A DNA stretch of 64,000 bases from Batillaria attramentaria (lineage: Eukaryota > Mollusca > Gastropoda > Batillariidae): NCBI GenBank assembly GCA_018292915.2, contig JACVVK020000330.1:560001-624000 (forward strand), read 5' to 3'. Positions 52,382 to 62,012 of the stretch are shown here, one piece after another. The notes below the pieces were generated by a model. It was not told where the DNA came from. It saw only the letters and a program-made list of their open reading frames with translations, and ran no database searches. Position numbers and translations under genes: made by a program. Every line of letters begins with the position of its first letter. Position 1 is the first letter of the stretch.

Positions 52382-55300
52382 CTAGTTTCCGGTGGCTGCA
52401 CCAGGTGTTTTTCTTTTCACTCGCTTCCTTATAGCATTTGCTATCTTCTCCTCTTCCTGTGCCCTGCGTCTTTCAGAGAAAACGGCCGAGAAAAACAGCA
52501 GAGGATTCACGATTGAGTACAACGGCACACAAAACACAATCATGGTGACGTGAACAGTGTTTAACACTGAAAACCCACACAGGCCTAACACGCTAAGGAG
52601 ATCCGTTGGTACCCAGCAAACCCAATCTAACAGACACATTCTGGCGATAGCACGAGACCATCTCATCCTTTCAGCCGAGTTTCTACCTAGTTCCTCTACA
52701 CCAGTCACAACCAGACAGAAGAGAAAAGTCTGACCCAAACCTACTAAAAATCCCAGCGTTAGATTCAAAATGTATTTGAAAAGGTAGAAAGGCCCAGCAA
52801 AGGTGGCGTGGGTATTGTGGAATGGAATACAGATGCCTGTCTTGAGGCTGAGCTTCCAGTATGACGTCAGATGAGGAATGGCTGAAAGCGCAAGGGACAC
52901 AACCCACACCACTGCACAACCCACAGAAGCAGCTGACCTGCTGTGAAACTTGCGGGCGTTGTTAGGCGAGAAGAGCAGGAAGAATCGTTCCAGTGTGATT
53001 AGAAAGACTGTGAACAGGGACACTTGACGAGACAATGAGTACAGAAAACCGACCATCTCACACACAGGACTCGATCTCCAATCACTGTCGTAACTGGCAT
53101 AGCTATCCTTGAACAGCTGGTCAGCTATGCCGATGGCCAGGTGATACAGGCCCATTAGAAAATCAGATACATTTAGACTGATCAGGAAGACACTGAGACA
53201 AGGTTGTGTGTCTAGACAGCCTGTCCTTATGTTCAACACGAAAGCGAAAATGTTTCCAAAGCATGCGAGTAACGCGACACTCCATGCAAAAATACGATGC
53301 ATGTCTTCAGCCAGCAAACTGTTACAGGAAGAGATCGTGTCTAAAGGGGCACTGCATTTTTGCTCATCAAAATTTTCCGGCAAAACGGCCTCACAGCAGA
53401 ACTGAAAATTTTCTGAGTGGACCTCTTCCAGATTAGATAAACCTTGAAGTAATCCCGCTGGAACACTTTTCATTCTGGAGCCACGAACGTCGAGTATTCG
53501 AAGTGCTTGCATGCCCCTGAAAGTGTCTGTCAGTGTTGTTCTCAACTGTAATTCACTGAAGGACACGTTCAGGATTTTCAGGTTTGGAAATACCGACATG
53601 ACTTCAGCGCTAATGTGGTTGAGTTTCGTGTATGAAAATTCTAGAATCTCCAGTTTACCATGGATACTTTTCTCTGAACCGAGGCCTGTACTTACTGACT
53701 CTAGAGGGTTTTGACGTAAAATCAAGTGACGGAGGTTGGTTAAACTGAGAATAAGCTCCAGTTCTAGTGTCAAAATATGGTTGTCACTGACATCCAGGGT
53801 CTGCAGGTTAGGCAGTGCCAACACTCCAACATGATGAAGTCCACAACGGGAGAGACGAAGATACACAAGATAGTGGTTGTGGACAAAGTCTTGAGGGGTC
53901 ATGTGAGAACCACTGGCATCCACGTAACGAACCTGCCCGTGGTCTTTAACAGGGAAGGGCGTGGCACACACAAAGGCCAGCCCCTGACACTGACAGCCCT
54001 CGGGACAGCTCAGTCCACACACCAACTCGTCATCGTGGCGTGGACACTGGAAGACGCCGTCACACAGGTGGTCAGCATGCAGACACACGGCAGAGTTCCG
54101 ACAGCGGTAGAAACCCGGACACGTGTAAGTGGAACAGTCGGCCTCGTCCTCCCAGCCGGGACAGTCGTACACGTCGTTACAGCGGAGATACACGGGCAGA
54201 CAGTAGCTGTCGGGACACTGGAAGTGGGTTTCGGGACATTGGTCGAAGCCGTCTAGTCGTTCCTGCGTAAAATCCCCGTAACCATCAAAGTTCACTACAG
54301 CTGGTGGGGGTAGACGAATTTTTAGTTCAGGTGACAAACGATTGTATACGTGAAAACAACCTTCTGGGTCTTCATCGGAGTCATCCAGACAGTGCTGTCT
54401 ACTGTCACACCACAACGTGACTCCGACACACTGACCGTTTTTACACGGCCTCTCACCATCAGAACACGCTGGGTGAACGCAGAACGTCTCATCTGACATG
54501 TCTGCACAATCGGTTTGAAAATCACACACAACTGTAAATGGAATGCCTTGTCCCCCAGGACAAGTAAACGACAAGAATGTCGGATGGCTCGCCGCACACG
54601 CTGCCTGGTATTTGCTGGAGCCCGACTGACACAAATTATGATCGTGTGCACTGCACGGGAAAAAGCGGTAGGTCACGTGACCTTCCGGGCATTTTACTAT
54701 ATCTCGGAGAGCGCTCCGCTGACAGCCTTCGTCCCAGTAGTTTTTGGTGTTGGAAAGGTGAATGCCCTTTTTGATTTGCTTGTAGGTGGGGTCTAAATCA
54801 TGCTCACAGATTATATCACAGTGTGTTCCATCTATACGAATTGCATCAGAAGTGTCCACGCAATCGCCGGTATTAACTGAATACCAATAATCGCGTGCAT
54901 AGAGAAACAAACACGCCCGCATTAAGAACATTTTGCGGTAAATGGTTGTGTAAAAATTTATGGTGCCGTCGGTTCCTTGCCACATGTTTCTATAGTAAGC
55001 AGGCAGGGAGGGGTCTACCTGTTGAAGTCCGTAATATAGATAACGCGTTCGTTTTCGTGACATTGACAGCAGCTCCTTGATGGCCTTCTCGTCAGACGGA
55101 GTCTTCATGACAGCGAGGTGTGAGCCAAGCGCTTGACATTTGACAGCCGCCTCTTTCCATGACATTCCAATACTGAGGCGATTGTGAGGGAAGTAGCGGT
55201 AACATTTGTGAAACTGCAAAGCCCCATTACACGCCTCACTTGCAATACGACACTGCAACTCGTCTCGCCCATCTAGACAGTCCTGAGTAAGGTCACACTC

Positions 55301-56668
55301 CACATGATGGCGAAAAGATTCGTACAGTGGGGTAGAACAGTCGAACATGCCGCTTCTCGACCGCTGCGGTGTATCAGAGAGTTTGTGGAAGGAGAAAGAA
55401 AGTGTGAATTCCGGAAATGCAGACAACCTCTTCCCCGTATTTACCTCGACATTAAGAGAGGACTGTACAATCATTTCCTTCGAAGCACTTTCCCTAAACA
55501 ACTCGAACGCCACTAAGAGTACATAAGGAGATCTCACTCCCGCACTATCGACTGCAGTTAGCCTGAACAGAGAAACGCCTGTCTGTGTCAATTCATTGTA
55601 AAGTTCTACACGTTTGATGGTCAGCATGAGTGCGAAACCCTTTGGAACCGTAAGAGTGTATGTGTCATACAAATAGATACCGTCTGTTGTTAAACCGTCA
55701 TATAGAGGTGATGTGATGGACCCGGCGTTGTCGGAGATGTAAGTCACTTTCATTCGACGCGGGAACGTTGGCTCTGTGGCACCTTTAAATGTTAGCACTA
55801 GGTTCGGTAAGATCAGTCCGCCCAGTATTCGAAACCGAAAGTGTACGATGTTCGTAGTCGAATGGCTTGTTGCAAAGCGGTCAAATGGATACTGCTGTGT
55901 TATTTCACGGCGATAGACCCAATCAGGAAACTCATGGGAACTTAACTGATAATGCCATGGTTCCTCATGAAGTTCAGAGTAGGTAAAGTCTTCCAGTGTT
56001 GTCGTTACGAACAGACCAGTAGGCACTTTAACAGTCCAACCACATATTAGTTTGACAAGGTCTGTTGGACAGGACATTGCTACAAAGATTATCGTGCCAG
56101 AACTGGCGGTAAACATGGGAATGTCTTGTGAACAGTTGTTCGAAAACACGTGAAATATCACATTTTCGGCTAGTGTTTCATCCTGAGTCGGTGCCGGAGT
56201 GCTGGGGCCAACATTATCAGTAGTTATCGAAATAAACCGTGAAGTCATCGGTTTGTGTGATTCGGGATCCACAGCACCCCGTGCCGTGTTTGTGACGTTA
56301 GGAACATGTAGTGTTTCCGGGGATGCCGAAGAACGAGAATTTGTTTCCGTTCGATCTGAGACAGTGTTCAGGTGTTTGCCAAAGAAACCAGAAGAAGATG
56401 CACTGCTTGAATTTTCAGCGTCGTGTCCTAGTTTCGAAATTCCAGATTGTTTCTGTGAGGACAATTTTGATTCTCCCTTGATAACATAGGACAAGGTGGT
56501 GTCAGACAGCGTTCTATCGGAAGTGGTGCCAACATGCCTGGCCCCAGCAGCCACACCCTGGCAAGACGATCTGCACATCATACACAGAAGAAGTGCCCGT
56601 GTAAAAGACGAGGAGGTCAGTACCGTTGAACGTTTCACGCCTGTTCGTGTAGGTTTTGTCCTTTGCAT
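52382..56668 (-). CDS. Receptor R3: CUB/CUB/LDL-A/C-type lectin/LDL-A/LRR seven-transmembrane receptor
   Basis: An intronless ORF. The open frame runs to a GTG at 56713, but the first ATG is at 56668, giving 1428 residues. The N-terminus has a hydrophobic stretch FTRALLLCMMCRSS as a probable, atypical signal peptide. Approximate order: Ser/Thr stalk 45-175; CUB-1 180-310; CUB-2 320-450; LDL-A 455-490; C-type-lectin-like 492-645; LDL-A modules 700-775; conserved 401-bp block 809-942; LRRs 945-1095 with C-cap CSAPLDTISSC; 7TM 1123-1400. Motifs: GN in TM1, VSDFLMG in TM2, ERF at the DRY site, CWVP in TM6, NPLLF in TM7. It is therefore close to canonical; only Tyr of NPxxY is changed to Phe. The tail is short and basic. 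It is presumably a cell-surface chemosensory, peptide or immune receptor; ligand unknown. Confidence 0.92.
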   Translation of the reverse strand: MQRTKPTRTGVKRSTVLTSSSFTRALLLCMMCRSSCQGVAAGARHVGTTSDRTLSDTTLSYVIKGESKLSSQKQSGISKLGHDAENSSSASSSGFFGKHLNTVSDRTETNSRSSASPETLHVPNVTNTARGAVDPESHKPMTSRFISITTDNVGPSTPAPTQDETLAENVIFHVFSNNCSQDIPMFTASSGTIIFVAMSCPTDLVKLICGWTVKVPTGLFVTTTLEDFTYSELHEEPWHYQLSSHEFPDWVYRREITQQYPFDRFATSHSTTNIVHFRFRILGGLILPNLVLTFKGATEPTFPRRMKVTYISDNAGSITSPLYDGLTTDGIYLYDTYTLTVPKGFALMLTIKRVELYNELTQTGVSLFRLTAVDSAGVRSPYVLLVAFELFRESASKEMIVQSSLNVEVNTGKRLSAFPEFTLSFSFHKLSDTPQRSRSGMFDCSTPLYESFRHHVECDLTQDCLDGRDELQCRIASEACNGALQFHKCYRYFPHNRLSIGMSWKEAAVKCQALGSHLAVMKTPSDEKAIKELLSMSRKRTRYLYYGLQQVDPSLPAYYRNMWQGTDGTINFYTTIYRKMFLMRACLFLYARDYWYSVNTGDCVDTSDAIRIDGTHCDIICEHDLDPTYKQIKKGIHLSNTKNYWDEGCQRSALRDIVKCPEGHVTYRFFPCSAHDHNLCQSGSSKYQAACAASHPTFLSFTCPGGQGIPFTVVCDFQTDCADMSDETFCVHPACSDGERPCKNGQCVGVTLWCDSRQHCLDDSDEDPEGCFHVYNRLSPELKIRLPPPAVVNFDGYGDFTQERLDGFDQCPETHFQCPDSYCLPVYLRCNDVYDCPGWEDEADCSTYTCPGFYRCRNSAVCLHADHLCDGVFQCPRHDDELVCGLSCPEGCQCQGLAFVCATPFPVKDHGQVRYVDASGSHMTPQDFVHNHYLVYLRLSRCGLHHVGVLALPNLQTLDVSDNHILTLELELILSLTNLRHLILRQNPLESVSTGLGSEKSIHGKLEILEFSYTKLNHISAEVMSVFPNLKILNVSFSELQLRTTLTDTFRGMQALRILDVRGSRMKSVPAGLLQGLSNLEEVHSENFQFCCEAVLPENFDEQKCSAPLDTISSCNSLLAEDMHRIFAWSVALLACFGNIFAFVLNIRTGCLDTQPCLSVFLISLNVSDFLMGLYHLAIGIADQLFKDSYASYDSDWRSSPVCEMVGFLYSLSRQVSLFTVFLITLERFFLLFSPNNARKFHSRSAASVGCAVVWVVSLALSAIPHLTSYWKLSLKTGICIPFHNTHATFAGPFYLFKYILNLTLGFLVGLGQTFLFCLVVTGVEELGRNSAERMRWSRAIARMCLLDWVCWVPTDLLSVLGLCGFSVLNTVHVTMIVFCVPLYSIVNPLLFFSAVFSERRRAQEEEKIANAIRKRVKRKTPGAATGN
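53842..54242. repeat. Homogenised 401-bp block, copy in R3
   Basis: Aligned without gaps to the copies in R2 and R4. Similarity to R4 continues weakly past the left edge (GGCAGTGCCAACACTCC), but not to R2. Confidence 0.95.
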
Positions 56669-56713
56669 CTTTTCTTCTTTAATTCCGTTCCTGCTGGTCG
56701 ATATTTCTTTCAC

Positions 56714-57481
56714 GTTTGTCCGTTGGGCAGTAAAACCTGAAATAACAGTCTCATTTACATGCTACGGTTACACTTCACCAACATCGTCGTAGTTTTGACT
56801 TCAGATTTTCTCGACCCTATCAGCTGATTTGGTGTTGTACGTGTGAACAAGAAGTCGTTCCGGCAGAAACTGAAAGTAGAGCTGGATCACTCCGGTGAGG
56901 ACTTAGAGGAAAGTGAATTTGTTTCTAACTCTTGTCAGGTACTAATTCGGGTAACCCATGAGTGATCGGTGAAGTCACATCCTGGGTTAGGGATCCAAGC
57001 AAACAAACTTTTTGGTGGCCGCATCTTTTGCGTGGGGGCTAAGCACAGGTAAACGCCAGGCTAATGTAAGGAAAATGGCAGCGTACCTGAGCTGTACGAT
57101 GATGTTTACTAGCTGAGCTTGACTGAAGTTAGAATGGGATCCCCTATGGCGCACGGCGATCCTCACCCCGCAAGTAAAGTGTATATTTTCGTGGAGCGTT
57201 ATTCAGCATCAACTGTGTCCAATCATTATATAAGTATTGGTCCAGCCACCACAGAGATATTAATGTGTTGATTTTTTTCCTATGGCTGGATCCATGACTC
57301 TCGATTACAGGAGAGGGACATCATGACTAGTCAGGTACGTGCACCTAAATGGTCTGTACACGGTACGTCTGTTTCCTCATTGAAGCACTGTTAGGGGCGA
57401 CTAAGATGCCTCAGCTCAAAAACAAATATATAGGCGTTTATTCCAGTTTCAGTATTTGTGGTCTTCGCCCTGCATGGACTT
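56714..57481. other. R4-R3 intergenic region
   Basis: 768 bp. No repeats or ORFs recognised. On the minus strand it holds the 3' end of R4 and the presumed R3 promoter. Confidence 0.7.
57437..57442 (-). terminator. Possible polyadenylation signal of R4
   Basis: AATAAA on the minus strand (TTTATT on +) about 40 nt after the R4 stop codon. Confidence 0.45.
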
Positions 57482-60400
57482 TTATGTAAGGGCCCGGTCC
57501 ATATGTTTATGGAAACGTTGTCTGGTCACTAGCATGTAAACAGACACTGCAGGGTTCAGCACAGCGTTCAGCGAAAACGTGAGAGAGATCAGGACTACAA
57601 CAGGTTGTTTAGGACTAAACATCCCGCTGACAGCTGCCATGGAGAAGACGCCTGCTGTAATCGAGCATACACTAGCAAAGAGAACCATTGCAGTTACCGG
57701 CCTGAAAACAATTTCCTCTCGTAATTTGCCCACATGCAATGGAGCCGTTGGATTCTTAATTACATACACTAGTAAGCCGAAATGACAAAGACAAAACGTG
57801 CAAGACACGGTCGTGTCCAAACCAAGCATGAGAGGAAAAGAGTATTCGCTGACATCAAAGCGGGCTAATGAAAAAGGAAGAGGAACGCAGAAGCCAGACA
57901 GGCCATAGAACCCCGTGCCTGAAGTAGATGTCAGAACTGGGGTCGCAGCGACCAAAAAGGCAAAAAGCCACGCAAGTCCACACGCCTTGCCAGCAGAGGA
58001 TACTCGGAACTTCAGATCAGCGTCAGGAAGACATATAACCAGAACATGGTGCAGTGTGATGAGCAACATTGTGCAAGAAGAAACCTGACGGGAGACGCAG
58101 GACAGAAACCCAACTGTCTGACACATAAAACTGGACCTCCATTCAGTGTCGTAAACTGCGTATCTACCTTGGTATAGCTGATCAGCCACGGCAATTGTGG
58201 TGAGGGACGTACCCATTAAAAAATCAGACAGGCATAAGCTGATTAGAAATATGTTCAAAACACTCTGAACCATTTTTGCACTTTCCAATGCCCTTAGCAA
58301 GAGATAGGCTGCATTTCCTGCAACGGCTGCCGTCCCCGTTATCCAGACAAACACACGGTACAGGTCAGACTTTAGCAGACCTGTGCAGGATGAAATTACT
58401 TCCAGAGGTGCTGCGCAATTTTCCAACGGAAAATTGTCCGGCAGAAAGTATTCACAACAAATTTTGAAATTACCAGCTTGAAGTTCAGACAGAAGATTCA
58501 GGCCTTTTAAAACTCCGTTTGAAATTTGGTCAATCAAAGTGCCGCGAATATCCAATATTTCAAGTCTTGAAGTATTGTCCCAGCTCTCCAGTGGAAGAGA
58601 CTTAATTCTACTGAATGACAAATTCAGGACAGCTAGATGCGGAAATACGGAAAACGTATCGTTACTGATTTGGCTTAATATGGTACTTGAGATGTCCAAG
58701 TGTTTAAGTTTGTGATGATGAAGACTTGTGTCAACGGTATGAATAATGGATGTTAGGGGGTTGTTTGACAGAACCAAGTGTCGGAGATTCACAGAATTTA
58801 AAATTTCCTTTAAATAGAATGTTGAGATCAGGTTGTCACTGACGTCCAGACTCTGAAGGTTGGGCAGTGCCAACACTCCCACGTAATGGAACCCACAGCG
58901 GGAGAGACGAAGATACACAAGATAGTGGTTGTGGACAAAGTCTTGAGGGGTCATGTGAGAACCACTGGCATCCACGTAACGAACCTGCCCGTGGTCTTTA
59001 ACAGGGAAGGGCGTGGCGCACACAAAGGCCAGCCCCTGACACTGACAGCCCTCGGGACAGCTCAGTCCACACACCAACTCATCATCGTGGCGTGGACACT
59101 GGAAGACGCCGTCACACAGGTGGTCAGCATGCAGACACACGGCAGAGTTCCGACAGCGGTAGAAACCCGAACACGTGTAAGTGGAACAGTCGGCCTCGTC
59201 CTCCCAGCCGGGACAGTCGTATACGTCGTTACAGCGGAGATACACGGGTAGACAGTAGCTGTCGGGACACTGGAAGTGGGTCTCGGGACATTGGTAAAAG
59301 TCATCTAGTGGCTCGTGGGTGAATTTCCCGTAACCATCAAACTTTACCAAAGCTGGCACGGGAGCGGGTGGAACAGCACGATGTTGTGATACTGAACAGT
59401 TGCCTCTGTCCTCGTCAGAAGCATCTGCACAGTCCTGTCTACCGTCACACAACTGGTGCGTCATAACACACTGGCCGTTTCTGCATGTTGACTGTCTCGT
59501 TGAGCACTCAGGGTGGCTGCAGAAACCCTCGTCTGAACCGTCCTGGCAATCAGCGCGAAAGTCACACACGAGCGTGTACGGAAGATACCGACCATCGTCA
59601 CACTCAAATTCCTTGACGCCTTCCTTCGTTTCAGACCTTACATCCGGGATGTTTGACGGGCATCGTTTTCCTGAATCACTAGTCAAGAAATCGTGAGCGA
59701 CATGTCCGCCCAGACACTTCACCATTTTGCGTATTATGTGTGCGGAGCAGGGATCGTTCCAAATGGCTGTGCTGTTTCCGATCTGGATTATTTCCGGTTT
59801 ATGTTCTGAGTCCCCTCCTTCATGTCCTGGCTGGTTAATCTCGCAGATGAAGTCTGTTGCTTGCATCGGCTCGTCACAATTGATCTGTGTAAAAGCGCCC
59901 TTATGCACACGATCAGGATAGACAAATGCGCAAAGCCCGCCATTGGGGTCACCCGTGTCGAAAGAAATTGTTCCATCGCCCCACTGCCGGGGTTTACCGT
60001 AGAACAAAGGCAACAAAGATTTTTCTACTGTATGCAGACCTAGGAATACCTTTCTGGCCTTTTTGCCCATTTCGACAACCTTTACAAATGAATAGAAATG
60101 GTTGCGTGATTTCATTGATGCCAAGTACGAACCATTTCGTCGACAGAAACGCGCTGCGTCCTCCCATGTTATTCCGTCCTCCCCTGTGACGTATCGGTAA
60201 CACACGGACGAGCCACTGCTGCTGTTACACTGCGGTCCGACTATCAGCGGACAGCTGGACTCGTCCCTCCCATCGTCACACTCAGCGTCATGGTTACAAT
60301 GCACATGTTGCCGGATCGCGTGGTAAGCGGTTGAGGAGCAGTTAAGCAAACCACTCGCTGTCATTCTTGGAGCTTGGTTTAAGGGATGGAAGGAAAAGAG

Positions 60401-61705
60401 AATGCAGAATCCTCGCTCTTCAAAATAGCCGTCGGTGGTGAACTGTAGAAGTATGGAAGTATTGTAAATCTGTGGACTAATGGTTTGGCTTCCGCAGTAG
60501 GTGTGAACCAGAAAAGGGTCTCCGTTTCCAAAACTGTACACTCTCAGGCGGTCAAAGCTACACAAACCGGTTCGGGAATGCCAAGACTCAAGGTGAAAAT
60601 CAGGCCAGCTCAACAATAGTACGTGACCATCGGGAACGTGCAGGACGTAATCATCTTTTATTCTGCTCTCATACCTGCTGAAGCCATCGTAACCTGGCGA
60701 GGTGATGAAGCCAGAAGACTCAGACGTGAAGTTCACGACAATCCTGGGATACAACGGTTGTGCCGTACTGGAAAATGTGATGCTAAACGAGGGGAAACGG
60801 CTGTACCGGTCGATCATCAACACGAAGTACAAGACGTTCGAAGTGGCGTGACAAGGGCGTTTGGTATCACCTTGTGTGGCACAGAAACCACACAGAAGGC
60901 GAGCGTCGTCGTCTGAGCCGTCCAAGATACGTAGATAATTTGACTGACAAGGCGGATCGACGTCGAACAGTTCAATTCTGACGGTTATGAATCGCCTTTG
61001 CGGAACGGTTACAGTCCAGTGACATTCGATGTTGTTAAGTGACGTTAAGCATCTTCTCTCTGCAAAGACAATCCTGCCTTTACTGGCAGTAAACTGTTGC
61101 GCGTAGTGAGAACAATTGGGGTAGATGAGGAACACACTTTCTTCCGCGCTCTTAGATGGAGGCGGAGTTGTCCCGGAACTATCTGATGTTTGCGAAGCTC
61201 TCATTGTATACCGTTCATCTACCGAATATCCAGCTGAGAGTGCTGATATACCCGTTCCACTATCTGCAGCATATTGTTGTTTCCAGAGCGGTGAATCGTG
61301 ACGTGAGTCTGTTGTAGCAGGACGAGCAGAGTGTACAATGTCTTCTGCAGTGCGCAGTGTAGAAGCCTCATCAGAAAGGAAAAAGTTTACAGGTTTGATC
61401 TTAGCATGCTCCGTCGGCGGATACGAAAATACCGGTTTGGTAAGTGGTGCGGGTTGTACACTGAAGAGCTTGTTAGCGGAGAACAGGTTAACTCTTCCGA
61501 ATCTCGCCCCCAGGGTATCATTCGTGGTATTTGCAGAATGAGATGGGGAAACGTTTGCAGTGATGATGTAGGTGGGAAAAGTGCTTAAAACCAAAGCCAC
61601 TGCTGTCAGGAGGATACGCTTGGGCAAGCCGCTGACCACGGTAAACGTCATTGTCTCAACGAAAGAAGCAAAACTGCAACGTTGAGTCCACATAAAGTGT
61701 TCCAT
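57482..61705 (-). CDS. Receptor R4: CUB/CUB/LDL-A/C-type lectin/LDL-A/LRR seven-transmembrane receptor, degenerate 7TM motifs
   Basis: An intronless ORF of 1407 codons from ATG 61703-61705. An in-frame ATG at residue 19 precedes the hydrophobic core LLTAVALVLSTFPTYIITA and may be the used start. Approximate order: stalk 50-190; CUB-1 195-315; CUB-2 325-445 (SGFITSPGYDG); LDL-A 455-490; C-type-lectin-like 495-630; LDL-A modules 680-775; conserved block 804-937; LRRs 940-1090; 7TM 1118-1395. TM1 GN and TM2 LSDFLMG are kept. The DRY site is LHHV, the CWxP region reads CSITA, and NPxxY reads NPAVS. The tail is only about 12 residues. The fold looks intact but class-A switch residues are gone, so it may be a non-signalling or partner-dependent receptor. 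There is no frameshift or stop, so selection has kept it open. Confidence 0.92.
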   Translation of the reverse strand: MEHFMWTQRCSFASFVETMTFTVVSGLPKRILLTAVALVLSTFPTYIITANVSPSHSANTTNDTLGARFGRVNLFSANKLFSVQPAPLTKPVFSYPPTEHAKIKPVNFFLSDEASTLRTAEDIVHSARPATTDSRHDSPLWKQQYAADSGTGISALSAGYSVDERYTMRASQTSDSSGTTPPPSKSAEESVFLIYPNCSHYAQQFTASKGRIVFAERRCLTSLNNIECHWTVTVPQRRFITVRIELFDVDPPCQSNYLRILDGSDDDARLLCGFCATQGDTKRPCHATSNVLYFVLMIDRYSRFPSFSITFSSTAQPLYPRIVVNFTSESSGFITSPGYDGFSRYESRIKDDYVLHVPDGHVLLLSWPDFHLESWHSRTGLCSFDRLRVYSFGNGDPFLVHTYCGSQTISPQIYNTSILLQFTTDGYFEERGFCILFSFHPLNQAPRMTASGLLNCSSTAYHAIRQHVHCNHDAECDDGRDESSCPLIVGPQCNSSSGSSVCYRYVTGEDGITWEDAARFCRRNGSYLASMKSRNHFYSFVKVVEMGKKARKVFLGLHTVEKSLLPLFYGKPRQWGDGTISFDTGDPNGGLCAFVYPDRVHKGAFTQINCDEPMQATDFICEINQPGHEGGDSEHKPEIIQIGNSTAIWNDPCSAHIIRKMVKCLGGHVAHDFLTSDSGKRCPSNIPDVRSETKEGVKEFECDDGRYLPYTLVCDFRADCQDGSDEGFCSHPECSTRQSTCRNGQCVMTHQLCDGRQDCADASDEDRGNCSVSQHRAVPPAPVPALVKFDGYGKFTHEPLDDFYQCPETHFQCPDSYCLPVYLRCNDVYDCPGWEDEADCSTYTCSGFYRCRNSAVCLHADHLCDGVFQCPRHDDELVCGLSCPEGCQCQGLAFVCATPFPVKDHGQVRYVDASGSHMTPQDFVHNHYLVYLRLSRCGFHYVGVLALPNLQSLDVSDNLISTFYLKEILNSVNLRHLVLSNNPLTSIIHTVDTSLHHHKLKHLDISSTILSQISNDTFSVFPHLAVLNLSFSRIKSLPLESWDNTSRLEILDIRGTLIDQISNGVLKGLNLLSELQAGNFKICCEYFLPDNFPLENCAAPLEVISSCTGLLKSDLYRVFVWITGTAAVAGNAAYLLLRALESAKMVQSVLNIFLISLCLSDFLMGTSLTTIAVADQLYQGRYAVYDTEWRSSFMCQTVGFLSCVSRQVSSCTMLLITLHHVLVICLPDADLKFRVSSAGKACGLAWLFAFLVAATPVLTSTSGTGFYGLSGFCVPLPFSLARFDVSEYSFPLMLGLDTTVSCTFCLCHFGLLVYVIKNPTAPLHVGKLREEIVFRPVTAMVLFASVCSITAGVFSMAAVSGMFSPKQPVVVLISLTFSLNAVLNPAVSVYMLVTRQRFHKHMDRALT
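58894..59294. repeat. Homogenised 401-bp block, copy in R4
   Basis: Differs from the R3 copy at about 8 positions, most of them synonymous; one changes Pro-Gly to Ser-Gly in TC(P/S)GFYRC. Confidence 0.95.
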
Positions 61706-61773
61706 GTGAGGTCTAAATGTTGCTACATGGACACTGGGACTGATGCCTGCACTTCTAAGTCTTGTTTTTCTTT

Positions 61774-62012
61774 TGGAAATGTTCAGCCACCAAATTTGAA
61801 AAATAAATGTAATTCTAAATTCCGAAATTTAAATAGCTGAGCTGACCCTTCGCACCACGTGATTGTAATATGTTTATGTCCAGTGTGTGGGAGAATGCGT
61901 GTGATTCACGTGAGCGTGCGTGTTGGGTTCAGTTCGCGGCGCTTTGAGCCGATTCGTGAAATTGGGTAAAGCGCCTATACAATACTCATTATTATTATTA
62001 TTATTATTGTAA
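61774..62012 (+). mobile_element. Composite SINE, family S2, 3' part
   Basis: Same order as 26203-26505 reversed: TTCAGCCACCAAATTTGA, ATTCCGAAATTTAAATAGC, GACCCTTCGCACCAC, GTTTATGTCCAGTGTGTG, GCGGCGCTTTGAGCCGAT, AAAGCGCCTATACAATACTC, then (ATT)n. Truncated at the 5' end. Confidence 0.85.
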
